Positions 1 to 5,882 of a stretch of DNA of 11,418 nucleotides are shown here, piece after piece. Source of the stretch: Anaerolineales bacterium UBA832 (GTDB taxonomy: Bacteria > Chloroflexota > Anaerolineae > Anaerolineales > UBA11657); contig DBHI01000018.1 in assembly GCA_002296125.1 (NCBI GenBank), positions 27,362 to 38,779 of the forward strand, written 5' to 3'. The notes under the pieces are model-generated. The model searched no databases. It saw only the letters and a list, made by a program, of their open reading frames with translations, and was not told the origin of the DNA. The position numbers were made by a program, and so were the translations under genes. The first letter of the stretch is position 1, and the number at the start of each line of letters is the position of its first letter.

Positions 1-528
1 TAAAGCTGAAGTAGGTTCATCAAACAGCATAATCTTTGGTCTCATAGCTAAAGCGCGAGCAATAGCCACTCTTTGTTGTTGTCCACCAGACAACTGATCA
101 GGAAACTTGTCAGCCTGCTCTGGAATACCCACTCTATTAAGCAAACCAACAGCTATATCATAAGCAATATCTTTAGATAGCCTTTTCACCTGAATTGGAG
201 ATAGTGTAATATTGTCAATAACAGACAAGTGCGGAAAAAGGTTAAAAGACTGAAATACCATTCCTATTTCACTTCGTACTGATGCCATATCCTTATGGTC
301 TTCATTAATAACGACCCCATCAACTACAATTTCTCCTCTTTCGTAAGTTTCCAACATATTAATTAACCTAATAAATGTCGACTTTCCAGATCCTGACGGA
401 CCAAAAACTACTAACTTTTCTCCTTTTAGTACCTCTATATTTATACCACGCAGAGCATGAAAATCACCAAACCACTTATGAACATCTTTTGCAATAATAA
501 TTGGATTTAAATCATCTATTTTGGACAT
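1..528 (-). CDS. Polar amino-acid ABC transporter ATP-binding protein, partial (C-terminus beyond the window)
   Basis: This is the ATPase subunit that powers import of polar amino acids (GlnQ/AapP/HisP family). It works at the inner face of the membrane with two permeases and a binding protein that are not in this window. The 176 visible residues show Walker A GPSGSGKST (43-51), Q-loop Q93 within MVFQSFNLFPHL, signature LSGGQQQR (146-153) and Walker B with D170-E171, followed by PTSAL where the window ends. The early HKWFGDFHALRGI stretch is characteristic of the amino-acid branch. About 65-70 residues should be missing. The ATG start follows AAGGA with five bases between, and lies one base after the stop of the preceding small acidic ORF, so coupled translation is likely. 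Permease or binding-protein genes, if linked, should lie to the left. The substrate cannot be told from the ATPase alone. Confidence 0.95.
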   Translation of the reverse strand, partial: MSKIDDLNPIIIAKDVHKWFGDFHALRGINIEVLKGEKLVVFGPSGSGKSTFIRLINMLETYERGEIVVDGVVINEDHKDMASVRSEIGMVFQSFNLFPHLSVIDNITLSPIQVKRLSKDIAYDIAVGLLNRVGIPEQADKFPDQLSGGQQQRVAIARALAMRPKIMLFDEPTSAL

Positions 529-529
529 A

Positions 530-691
530 CTAATCCTTACTCGCAGCTAAAGGATCAAAAAAATCAATAACTCCAGCATTGATATCGTCATCAGTGCTAC
601 CAGAGTCATCATCAATTATTTCTGAAAGGTCTACTTCAAGCCAATCACTATCACAATTTTCCTCATCACTAATAGATAAATCTCCATCCAT
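530..691 (-). CDS. Small highly acidic hypothetical protein (about 53 aa), coupled to the ABC ATPase
   Basis: I do not recognise this protein. About 20 of its 53 residues are Asp or Glu, with only one Lys, and there is no membrane segment or signal peptide. It begins MDGDLSISDEE, has the run DDDSGSTDDD in the middle, and ends in a more hydrophobic GVIDFFDPLAASKD. The start was chosen because ATG at 691 follows AGAGG with an 8-base spacer. Longer in-frame starts exist at 730 (ATG) and 742 (TTG) but have no good ribosome site. The stop is separated from the ATPase ATG by one base, and the ATPase Shine-Dalgarno lies inside its last codons. This favours a real translated gene or a translated leader. 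It could also be a chance ORF, because the codon composition alone is not decisive. A role in regulating or assembling the transporter is only a guess from position. Confidence 0.55.
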   Translation of the reverse strand: MDGDLSISDEENCDSDWLEVDLSEIIDDDSGSTDDDINAGVIDFFDPLAASKD

Positions 692-790
692 TAATCTAAC
701 CTCTCGAGAATTTATATTTTTATATTTCATTAGAAGTCTCAAGCATTAACATATATTTAAATTTAGTTAGTTAATAAATTACATAACATA

Positions 791-1162
791 TCAACCTAAC
801 GAATATTTCCTTAATCTTGAATAACCCAAAAAGGAACAAACAGCTATAAGTACAATATTTGTCGGTATGTTTTGTAATTCACCACGCTGCAAATGATACA
901 AAGCAGCTCCAAGCATCAGTAAAGCAAGACCAAACGCAGCTAAAGGAGTTAGTCTTGCTTGAATCTTAAGCAACCCTGGTACTATTAAACCAATACCACC
1001 TAAAATTTCTGCAGCGCCTGAAAAGTAATGTAACTCTGTAGACAATTCATACATCCAACCCATTGCATCAGGTAAATTTATAGGAATATTAAAGTGCATA
1101 TACCCAATTCCGACAAAATAAACACCTAATACAATCTGTAATACCCATAATAAAATATTCAT
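791..1162 (-). CDS. DoxX-family membrane protein
   Basis: This is a 123-residue integral membrane protein of the DoxX/DoxX-like superfamily. Four hydrophobic segments can be seen, at about residues 3-20, 45-62, 70-90 and 98-115. The second is glycine-rich (FSGAAEILGGIGLIVPG), which is typical of the family, and a charged turn QRGELQNIPTNIVL precedes the last segment. DoxX proteins have been linked to quinone-dependent oxidation and to redox stress, but most members have no defined biochemical role, so none is assigned. The ATG at 1162 is preferred over an upstream ATG at 1201 because it places the hydrophobic segment at the N-terminus and follows AGGAGG, although the 12-base spacer is long. 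It lies 119 bases downstream of hemH in the same direction and about 60-100 bases upstream of the acidic ORF. It may be co-transcribed or have its own promoter near 1210-1217. Confidence 0.82.
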   Translation of the reverse strand: MNILLWVLQIVLGVYFVGIGYMHFNIPINLPDAMGWMYELSTELHYFSGAAEILGGIGLIVPGLLKIQARLTPLAAFGLALLMLGAALYHLQRGELQNIPTNIVLIAVCSFLGYSRLRKYSLG

Positions 1163-1224
1163 AATAAAGACTTTCCTCCTCAAAATAAAACATACACTCA
1201 TCCATTTACATAATATACTATCTT

Positions 1225-1240
1225 ACCATTAATAAATGGT
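1225..1240. promoter_or_regulatory. Short perfect palindrome between hemH and doxX
   Basis: ACCATT-AATA-AATGGT is a perfect 6-bp inverted repeat with a 4-base loop. On the minus strand it lies just upstream of a -10-like TATATT/TATTAT (1217-1210) in front of doxX, in the position of an operator over the -35 region. It lacks a following T-run on either strand and has only two G-C pairs per arm, so it is a poor intrinsic terminator for hemH. The function is inferred and may be nothing. Confidence 0.25.
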
Positions 1241-1281
1241 GACTATTAGATAAATCACATGTTTTTATTTATATTTTGTTA

Positions 1282-2292
1282 TTATTTTATTAAATCACTC
1301 AAAACATCTATCCATCTATCGTCGTCATTCATGCATGGTATTAAATCGCACCGTTCACCACCATTTTCTAAAAATATCTCCTTTCCAGCAATAGCTATCT
1401 CTTCTAAAGTTTCTAAATTATCAGAGACAAAAGCCGGGCACACTATAGCTAATCGCCTTATTCCAGATTTAGCTAACCTTTTGATTTCAAGATCTGTAAA
1501 TGGTTCAAGCCATGGATCGGACAACAAACGGGACTGAAAACTTACACTATACCTAGATTCTTGCAAATGCAACTTTTTTGCAACCAATTTAGTTGTCTCA
1601 TAAACTTGATGCCTGTAGCAGTAATTATGCGCTACAGATTCAACATTACAACAATCCTGATGAAAATAACAATGCTTTCCTGTAGGATCACATTTTCTCA
1701 AATGTCTAACAGGCAATCCATGATAGCTAAACAACAAATATTCATAATTATTACTCCAGGAAGATTCTATACTGCAAGATAAAGCATTAATATACTTTTC
1801 ATTACTATAAAAAGGTTTTTCAATATGTATTCTAACATCCCAATCAATTTCATTTATAACCTCTTTAATCCTATCAGATACTGTCTTTGTAGTTGACATA
1901 GCATAATGAGGGTACAAAGGAACAACATGCAAAGTATCCACATGATTATGTGTCATTCTTATAGTCTGAATAGTACTACCTATAGATGGATCTCCATATC
2001 TCATAGATATATATATAGGAATAGTGCTAATATTACGCATCTTATTTTGCACATCGCCACTAATACTAATCAATGGCGATCCATTTTCTGTCCATATGGA
2101 TTTGTAAGCTTCTGAAGTACGTTTAGGTCTAAATCTTAGGATAATAAACTTTACCAGCAACCATCTAATTATTTTGGGATAATCTAAAACATATTTATCC
2201 ATCAAAAACTCATCTAAATATTCCCTAACACTCTTAACGTCGCAATTCCTAGGAGACCCTAAGTTTACAAGCAACGCAACTTTCTTCACCAT
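1282..2292 (-). CDS. hemH: Ferrochelatase
   Basis: Ferrochelatase inserts Fe2+ into protoporphyrin IX, the final step of the protoporphyrin-dependent haem pathway, and acts in the cytoplasm or at the membrane surface. The protein is 336 residues, normal for bacteria. The N-terminus has VALLVNLGSP. The catalytic histidine H191 sits in FSYHGLP, the conserved FQSRL..DPWLEPFTD lies at 252-267, and the acidic metal-handling stretch CPAFVSDNLETLEEI at 285-299. Between these is a segment with cysteines at 201, 208, 214, 215 and 225 (pattern KCDPTGKHC...DCC...NYCY). It matches the internal-cysteine class of ferrochelatases that carry a [2Fe-2S] cluster. That class is established; cluster binding here is inferred. 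The ATG at 2292 was chosen over two upstream TTG codons because GGAGG lies exactly 6 bases before it. The gene is divergent from the ACT-domain gene and first in a leftward series. Confidence 0.96.
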   Translation of the reverse strand: MVKKVALLVNLGSPRNCDVKSVREYLDEFLMDKYVLDYPKIIRWLLVKFIILRFRPKRTSEAYKSIWTENGSPLISISGDVQNKMRNISTIPIYISMRYGDPSIGSTIQTIRMTHNHVDTLHVVPLYPHYAMSTTKTVSDRIKEVINEIDWDVRIHIEKPFYSNEKYINALSCSIESSWSNNYEYLLFSYHGLPVRHLRKCDPTGKHCYFHQDCCNVESVAHNYCYRHQVYETTKLVAKKLHLQESRYSVSFQSRLLSDPWLEPFTDLEIKRLAKSGIRRLAIVCPAFVSDNLETLEEIAIAGKEIFLENGGERCDLIPCMNDDDRWIDVLSDLIK

Positions 2293-2312
2293 CAACAATC
2301 CTCCAAAATAGG

Positions 2313-2348
2313 TTCACATAATTTATACAAATTATAAAACTATGTGAA
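2313..2348. promoter_or_regulatory. Extended imperfect palindrome in the hemH/ACT-gene divergent intergenic region
   Basis: TTCACATA (2313-2320) and TATGTGAA (2341-2348) are perfect 8-base inverted arms. Inside them TTTATA (2322-2327) pairs with TATAAA (2334-2339), giving a nearly continuous dyad of 36 bases with one unpaired base of asymmetry. It ends only about nine bases upstream of the hemH Shine-Dalgarno on the minus strand and about 30 bases upstream of the plus-strand -10 box. It is therefore placed as an operator for a dimeric regulator, or as a stem in the hemH leader. It does not match the Fur consensus that I know. The function is inferred. Confidence 0.35.
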
Positions 2349-2378
2349 TTAATATGCCAATCATCTAGAGTGTTACAT

Positions 2379-2384
2379 TATAAT
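2379..2384 (+). promoter_or_regulatory. Candidate -10 box (TATAAT) for the ACT-domain gene
   Basis: A perfect TATAAT lies 28 bases before the ATG at 2413, predicting a transcription start near 2391 and a leader of about 22 bases without a Shine-Dalgarno. No convincing -35 is visible at the 16-18 base spacing. In such AT-rich DNA a perfect hexamer can occur by chance. Confidence 0.35.
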
Positions 2385-2412
2385 AACCCACAACTATAAA
2401 AATAGATTACGT

Positions 2413-2790
2413 ATGAAGCCAACACTAATTATACTGCCACAGTCATACAAAATAAGCAGACTAAGTCCGAGCCAACAAATACCATTTCACTTACTAGACC
2501 ATAGCCTAATCTCAATAACGCGGTCTAAAAATGAAATATCAATAATTTGTGAATCCTCAATACCAATCATTTCTGAAAAATCTAGTGACAACTGGGCCTG
2601 CATTAAACTAGAAGGCCAATTAGATCTATCTTTGATCGGTGTCCTGTCCAAGATATTAAATATAATTGCAAATGAGCAAGTCAGCATACTGACTACTTCG
2701 ACATACAATACAGACTACATATTTGTAAAATCTAAGGAGCTTGCAAAAGTCAAACTGTCACTACTTGAATCAGGATACACATTCAAGTAA
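2413..2790 (+). CDS. ACT-domain protein (ACT_7/CASTOR-like family)
   Basis: This 125-residue soluble protein belongs to the small bacterial family with two ACT-like halves (COG3603, Pfam ACT_7). Key features are the N-terminal LPQSYKISRL, the RSKNEISIICE strand-helix motif at about 37-47, the GQLDLSLIGVLSKI helix entry at about 68-81 where ACT ligands normally bind, and STYNTDYIFVKSKEL at about 95-109. ACT domains bind amino acids or similar small ligands and usually regulate an attached or partner protein. Here the domain stands alone, so it is probably a small-molecule sensor or an unknown enzyme effector, and its partner is not identified. The ATG has no Shine-Dalgarno in the preceding 20 bases. 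It is divergent from hemH and convergent with a dead GYD gene ending 10 bases away. Family assignment is fairly confident; role unknown. Confidence 0.85.
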   Translation: MKPTLIILPQSYKISRLSPSQQIPFHLLDHSLISITRSKNEISIICESSIPIISEKSSDNWACIKLEGQLDLSLIGVLSKILNIIANEQVSILTTSTYNTDYIFVKSKELAKVKLSLLESGYTFK

Positions 2791-2800
2791 ATACTAGTTC

Positions 2801-3120
2801 CTATGAACCAGGAATACTGTATATAACTTGTGTTTGCAATACCCTATCAATCTCTTTAGGCTATATTAATACTATAACGCTAGTATTGATCATACCAGTA
2901 CTATTACTAAATAAAGACAATGAAGTAACAGATAGATTGTCTGCATGTCAGCAATCAAATAAAAACCATTCTCTCCAAAAGCAAAATAATACGACTCCAA
3001 AGTACCACCAAGTTCACTAACAGAATTAACCACTACTTTCCTTCTCTTAACCCCATCGTCCTTAAGTAAACTAGTCAATCCTTCATTTGTATACGAACCT
3101 TGTACCATATATTTAGCCAT
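2801..3120 (-). pseudogene. GYD-domain protein, inactivated by a frameshift and an in-frame stop
   Basis: The first 60 or so residues are a clear GYD-domain protein (Pfam GYD, about 100 aa): start MAKYMVQGSYTNEG, then VKRRKVVVNSV, then LGGTLESYYFAFGENGFYLIAD. After ADMQ the frame is lost and the ORF ends after a short nonsense tail at 2890. Shifting by one base near 2940 recovers family-like sequence, NLSVTSLSLFSNSTGMINTS then VIVLI. It is then interrupted by TAG at 2863-2861, after which PKEIDRVLQTQVIYSIPGS continues to a natural stop at 2801. One missing G (CAGACAAT instead of CAGGACAAT) would restore the frame and a total of about 106 codons. Start and ribosome site are intact (AAGGA, 7-base spacer). 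GYD proteins have no established biochemical role. With two independent lesions, a single sequencing error is not enough to explain it. Confidence 0.85.
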
Positions 3121-3216
3121 TGTATTTTCCTTGAACAATTAAATTACTACATATGAATATAACTTATAAACAATTTTGGTAACAACAGTCACATATACTA
3201 ATATCAATATTTACTA

Positions 3217-3222
3217 TATAAT
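3217..3222 (+). promoter_or_regulatory. Candidate -10 box (TATAAT) for the DNA methyltransferase
   Basis: TATAAT lies 63 bases before the methyltransferase ATG. The hexamer 17 bases upstream (TATACT, 3194-3199) matches only half of the -35 consensus. The rest of the 165-base interval between the GYD remnant and the methyltransferase is very AT-rich, with nothing else I can support. Confidence 0.3.
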
Positions 3223-3285
3223 TCGCCTAATGCTGTATGTAACACAATAAAATATTCGATAACACCTAAATACATAGAAATCAAA

Positions 3286-4149
3286 ATGGGAAAGATTATT
3301 TACGGAGACAATCTCCCAATACTACAACAATGGCAAGAAAACACTATTGACCTCATATATATAGACCCACCTTTCAACACTGGTAAGCGACAAGAAAAAC
3401 ATACTACAAAAACATCAATTGATCCAAAAAAAGGTGATAGAACGGGTTTTAAAGGAAAAAGATATAAAACGGTTCATATAGAGACAACTGGCTACAACGA
3501 TAAGTTTGATAATTTCATTGATTTCATATCTTCTCGCGCAAATGAAGCCTACAGAATACTAAAAGACAATGGTTCATTATTTTTCCATATAGATTACCGC
3601 GAAGCGCATTACTGCAAAGTATTATTAGACGAGATATTTGGCAGGAACTCATTTATCAATGAAATTATATGGGCATACGACTATGGAGGCCGCACCAAAT
3701 CAAGATGGCCTGCAAAACATGACACTATCTTATGGTATGCTAAAAACCATAAATCCTACACTTTTAATTATGAAGAAATGGATCGCATACCATATATGGC
3801 ACCAGGTCTAGTAGGCACTAAAAAAGCAAATAAAGGAAAAACCCCTACTGATGTTTGGTGGCACACAATTGTTAGCCCTACTGGTAAAGAAAAAACAGGA
3901 TACGCTACTCAGAAACCACTAGGAATAATTAAAAGAATTATTAAAATACACTCCAACCCCAATGATACAGTAATGGACTTCTTTGCCGGAAGTGGAACTA
4001 CTGGAGAAGCATCCGCCTTATTAAATAGAAACTATATACTAATAGATAACAATCCAGAAGCCTTATTGATTATGAAAAAACGACTTCAAAACTATAACCC
4101 CACAATAATAAACAGCGAAGATACAAATACTCTTCCATCAATCAGATAA
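3286..4149 (+). CDS. Orphan beta-class DNA methyltransferase, probably N6-adenine
   Basis: This 287-residue S-adenosylmethionine-dependent DNA methyltransferase has catalytic motif IV, DPPF (27-30, within LIYIDPPFNTG), near the N-terminus and the AdoMet-binding motif I, DFFAGSGTTGEA (231-242), near the C-terminus. That order defines the beta class. DPPF rather than SPPY favours N6-adenine over N4-cytosine. The conserved TGYATQKP lies at 204-211 and WAYDYGGRTKSRWPAKHDTILWYA at 129-152. Between motif IV and the next conserved helix is a lysine/arginine-rich stretch (about 34-68, including GDRTGFKGKRY). I recall similar stretches in a conserved group of solitary methyltransferases from Actinobacteria and Chloroflexota. 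No restriction endonuclease or specificity subunit is adjacent, so it looks solitary, with regulatory or housekeeping methylation possible. The target site cannot be read from sequence. No Shine-Dalgarno precedes the ATG. The gene is monocistronic by its surroundings. Confidence 0.9.
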   Translation: MGKIIYGDNLPILQQWQENTIDLIYIDPPFNTGKRQEKHTTKTSIDPKKGDRTGFKGKRYKTVHIETTGYNDKFDNFIDFISSRANEAYRILKDNGSLFFHIDYREAHYCKVLLDEIFGRNSFINEIIWAYDYGGRTKSRWPAKHDTILWYAKNHKSYTFNYEEMDRIPYMAPGLVGTKKANKGKTPTDVWWHTIVSPTGKEKTGYATQKPLGIIKRIIKIHSNPNDTVMDFFAGSGTTGEASALLNRNYILIDNNPEALLIMKKRLQNYNPTIINSEDTNTLPSIR

Positions 4150-4182
4150 AACATAATATAGATACACTAAAATAGTTATAAT

Positions 4183-4554
4183 TTAAATTTTTGAGTGCAT
4201 ATATGCTATAGCAATAAGTAGAGCTTGAAAAGGCAGCCTTAGCCAAGCAATAAATGCAGTAATACCTAATGCCTCCCCATTGGTACTAGCCAAATAGATA
4301 TTAGCAGGAAATACTGCTAGCAACAATAAAATCAAGCCGAAGCCAGCATACTTCCTTAATTTCCTAACTAATAACATAACACCAAATAGTACTTCAAAAA
4401 CACCACTAATATAAACTAACTCCAAATGATATGGGATATATGGAGGCATAATCCTTATATACCATTCCGGACTCGCAAAATGATCGATCCCAATTCTCAC
4501 ATAAAAAACCGTCATTACAATTATACTAGAACGTTTCAGATATTTAATAATCAT
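4183..4554 (-). CDS. DoxX-like membrane protein (COG4270 type)
   Basis: This is a 123-residue membrane protein with four hydrophobic segments (about residues 8-22, 45-63, 70-88, 98-118). It resembles the DoxX-like COG4270 group: near the N-terminus comes YVRIGIDHFASPEWYIRIMPPYIP, and then a LVYISGVFEVLFGVMLL segment. No enzymatic role is established for the group. It is only distantly related to the DoxX protein at 791-1162, though both are 123 residues. The start at 4554 is chosen over in-frame ATGs at 4587 and 4614. It gives the family-like N-terminus, has GGAG 11 bases upstream, and lies downstream of a TATAAT that would otherwise be inside the gene. It ends 33 bases from the methyltransferase (convergent) and is divergent from the esterase. 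Confidence 0.8.
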   Translation of the reverse strand: MIIKYLKRSSIIVMTVFYVRIGIDHFASPEWYIRIMPPYIPYHLELVYISGVFEVLFGVMLLVRKLRKYAGFGLILLLLAVFPANIYLASTNGEALGITAFIAWLRLPFQALLIAIAYMHSKI

Positions 4555-4587
4555 AAGATATAATACTCCAACAATGAGACGATACAT

Positions 4588-4593
4588 ATTATA
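4588..4593 (-). promoter_or_regulatory. Candidate -10 box (TATAAT) for the COG4270 DoxX-like gene
   Basis: On the minus strand TATAAT reads 4593 to 4588 and predicts transcription start near 4581, giving a leader of about 27 bases that holds the GGAG ribosome site. The -35 region is weak. The box overlaps the -35 hexamer of the opposing esterase promoter by two bases. Confidence 0.4.
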
Positions 4594-4620
4594 GACTAAG
4601 ACAAAACATTCCATTACTAT
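4592..4620 (+). promoter_or_regulatory. Promoter for the esterase gene, probably giving a leaderless mRNA
   Basis: TAGACT (4592-4597, four of six matches to TTGACA) is followed by exactly 17 bases and then TACTAT (4615-4620, four of six matches to TATAAT). Only five bases separate the -10 box from the ATG at 4626, so transcription should begin at or within a base or two of the A of the start codon. No Shine-Dalgarno exists upstream, consistent with a leaderless message. Confidence 0.5.
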
Positions 4621-4625
4621 AAACT

Positions 4626-5579
4626 ATGAAACGAATATACGATCAGCAAATTGAGCAGTTCGCAAAAAACATACCTTCTGTAGATACTTCCGATGTATTT
4701 AAAGCCAGACGTCAAATAAATAAGATCAACGAAACACTAAGCCAATATGCTAATGAGAGACCAGCACGAGATTCAGTACAAGAAATTGATTTACAAATAC
4801 CAAGTAAATTTGATGGCCACACAATTAAGATTCGTATATATAAACCCAATAATGCACCTAATAATTCACCTGTATATCTAAACTTTCATGGAGGTGGTTT
4901 TATACTTGGAAGTCTAGATTCTGATCATGCCCGCACACTTGAGATATCCCATCAATGCAACATCATTGGGGTAACTGTAGACTATAGATTAGCACCAGAA
5001 CATCCGTACCCATCAGCATTGCAAGATTGCTACAGCGCTTTGCTATGGCTATCAGATAAAGCTAGTAACTTAGATATTGACAGCACAAAAATTATAGTAG
5101 GAGGGCCAAGCGCAGGCGGAAACCTTGCAGCTGCAGTTTCACTATTTTCAAGAGACAACAATGGTCCATCAATTTTATATCAAATATTAAATTATCCTGT
5201 ACTAGATGAAACAACAAGCACAGTTTCAATGAAAAATTCAGATGACACATACATAATAACAACTCAAAATGTGATTGACATGTGGCAGTACTATTTAGGC
5301 TGTCCTACAGATGAAGTAGAATATTACGCTGCCCCATTAAGGGCGCACGATGTATCTAATCTGCCACCCGCATACATTATGACTTGCGAACATGATCCAC
5401 TTAGAGATGAAGGGATAATATATGCTTTAAACTTAATGAACTCAGGCGTTCCGGTTGAACTCCACAATTACCCAGGTACTGTACACGGATTCGATTACAT
5501 CGTACCTTCCAACATTTCTAATTCAGCCATCAAACATGAAATATCAATAATTAAAAACGTACTACAAAATACTAACTGA
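4626..5579 (+). CDS. Alpha/beta hydrolase, hormone-sensitive-lipase family (family IV esterase)
   Basis: This 317-residue cytoplasmic serine esterase hydrolyses carboxylic esters, typically short acyl chains; the real substrate is unknown. The HSL-family oxyanion motif HGGG is at 88-91, followed by DYRLAPEHPYPSALQD (119-134). The nucleophile elbow GGPSAGG (159-165) has serine S162, the catalytic aspartate is D257 in HDPLRDEG, and the histidine is H287 in HGFD. All are in the expected order and spacing, so the enzyme should be active. Residues 1-55 form the usual helical cap. There is no signal peptide. It stands alone on the plus strand, convergent with the acylphosphatase gene six bases beyond its stop. 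The start codon fits a leaderless promoter directly upstream. The nucleophile elbow has Pro in place of the common Asp (GDSAG), which is tolerated in this family. Confidence 0.93.
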   Translation: MKRIYDQQIEQFAKNIPSVDTSDVFKARRQINKINETLSQYANERPARDSVQEIDLQIPSKFDGHTIKIRIYKPNNAPNNSPVYLNFHGGGFILGSLDSDHARTLEISHQCNIIGVTVDYRLAPEHPYPSALQDCYSALLWLSDKASNLDIDSTKIIVGGPSAGGNLAAAVSLFSRDNNGPSILYQILNYPVLDETTSTVSMKNSDDTYIITTQNVIDMWQYYLGCPTDEVEYYAAPLRAHDVSNLPPAYIMTCEHDPLRDEGIIYALNLMNSGVPVELHNYPGTVHGFDYIVPSNISNSAIKHEISIIKNVLQNTN

Positions 5580-5585
5580 TCAAAA

Positions 5586-5882
5586 CTATCGCCCAACTAC
5601 TACAAAATTCTGTAAGCCATTGTTAAGTCTCTCGTCATACTGCACTTCATCAACAATAATATGATTAACTTTAGAGCCAGGAGGACCAGATTTGACAGCT
5701 GCCAAAAATACATCTAAATCGTGTTCACTTCCGCCAGCAACGATCTTCACTCTACCATCCCTTAGATTCTTAACCCAACCAATCAATCCCCTACTATTTG
5801 CACAACCTAATACAAACGCCCTAAACCCTACTCCCTGAACCTTTCCATTGATTAATATACTAACAATCTTCATAATTGGCAT
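5586..5882 (-). CDS. acyP: Acylphosphatase
   Basis: Acylphosphatase hydrolyses acyl phosphates such as carbamoyl phosphate or 1,3-bisphosphoglycerate. This small cytoplasmic protein (98 residues) has the signature GKVQGVGFRAFV with catalytic arginine R21, and GWVKNLRDGRVKIVAGG with the catalytic asparagine N39. The last strand ends FVVVGR, as is usual. The start is uncertain: ATG 5882 and ATG 5873 (residue 4) are both possible, and neither has a clear ribosome site. Either start lies inside the end of the preceding HAD gene (23- or 14-base overlap), so translation is probably coupled. It is the last gene of the long leftward run and is convergent with the esterase. The overlap with a phosphatase gene suggests co-expression, but both are general housekeeping enzymes. 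Confidence 0.93.
   Translation of the reverse strand: MPIMKIVSILINGKVQGVGFRAFVLGCANSRGLIGWVKNLRDGRVKIVAGGSEHDLDVFLAAVKSGPPGSKVNHIIVDEVQYDERLNNGLQNFVVVGR

Noticed and set aside
1225..1240. Intrinsic terminator for hemH
   Set aside because: The stem is only six pairs with four A-T pairs and is not followed by a T-run on either strand; kept only as a weak palindrome.
1259..2115. Plus-strand open frames of 69-92 codons inside hemH
   Set aside because: They are antisense shadows of a strongly supported ferrochelatase gene, with low-complexity translations and no ribosome sites.
3286..4149. Restriction-modification or phage-defence island
   Set aside because: Only a lone methyltransferase is present; neighbours are a dead GYD gene, a DoxX-like protein and an esterase, with no nuclease, helicase or toxin genes.
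4150..4182. Bidirectional terminator between the methyltransferase and the DoxX-like gene
   Set aside because: The spacer is AT-rich but has no G-C-containing stem followed by a T-run.
4555..4614. Twenty-residue N-terminal extension of the COG4270 DoxX-like protein
   Set aside because: It has no ribosome site, is not family-like, and would cover a consensus TATAAT and most of the esterase promoter region.
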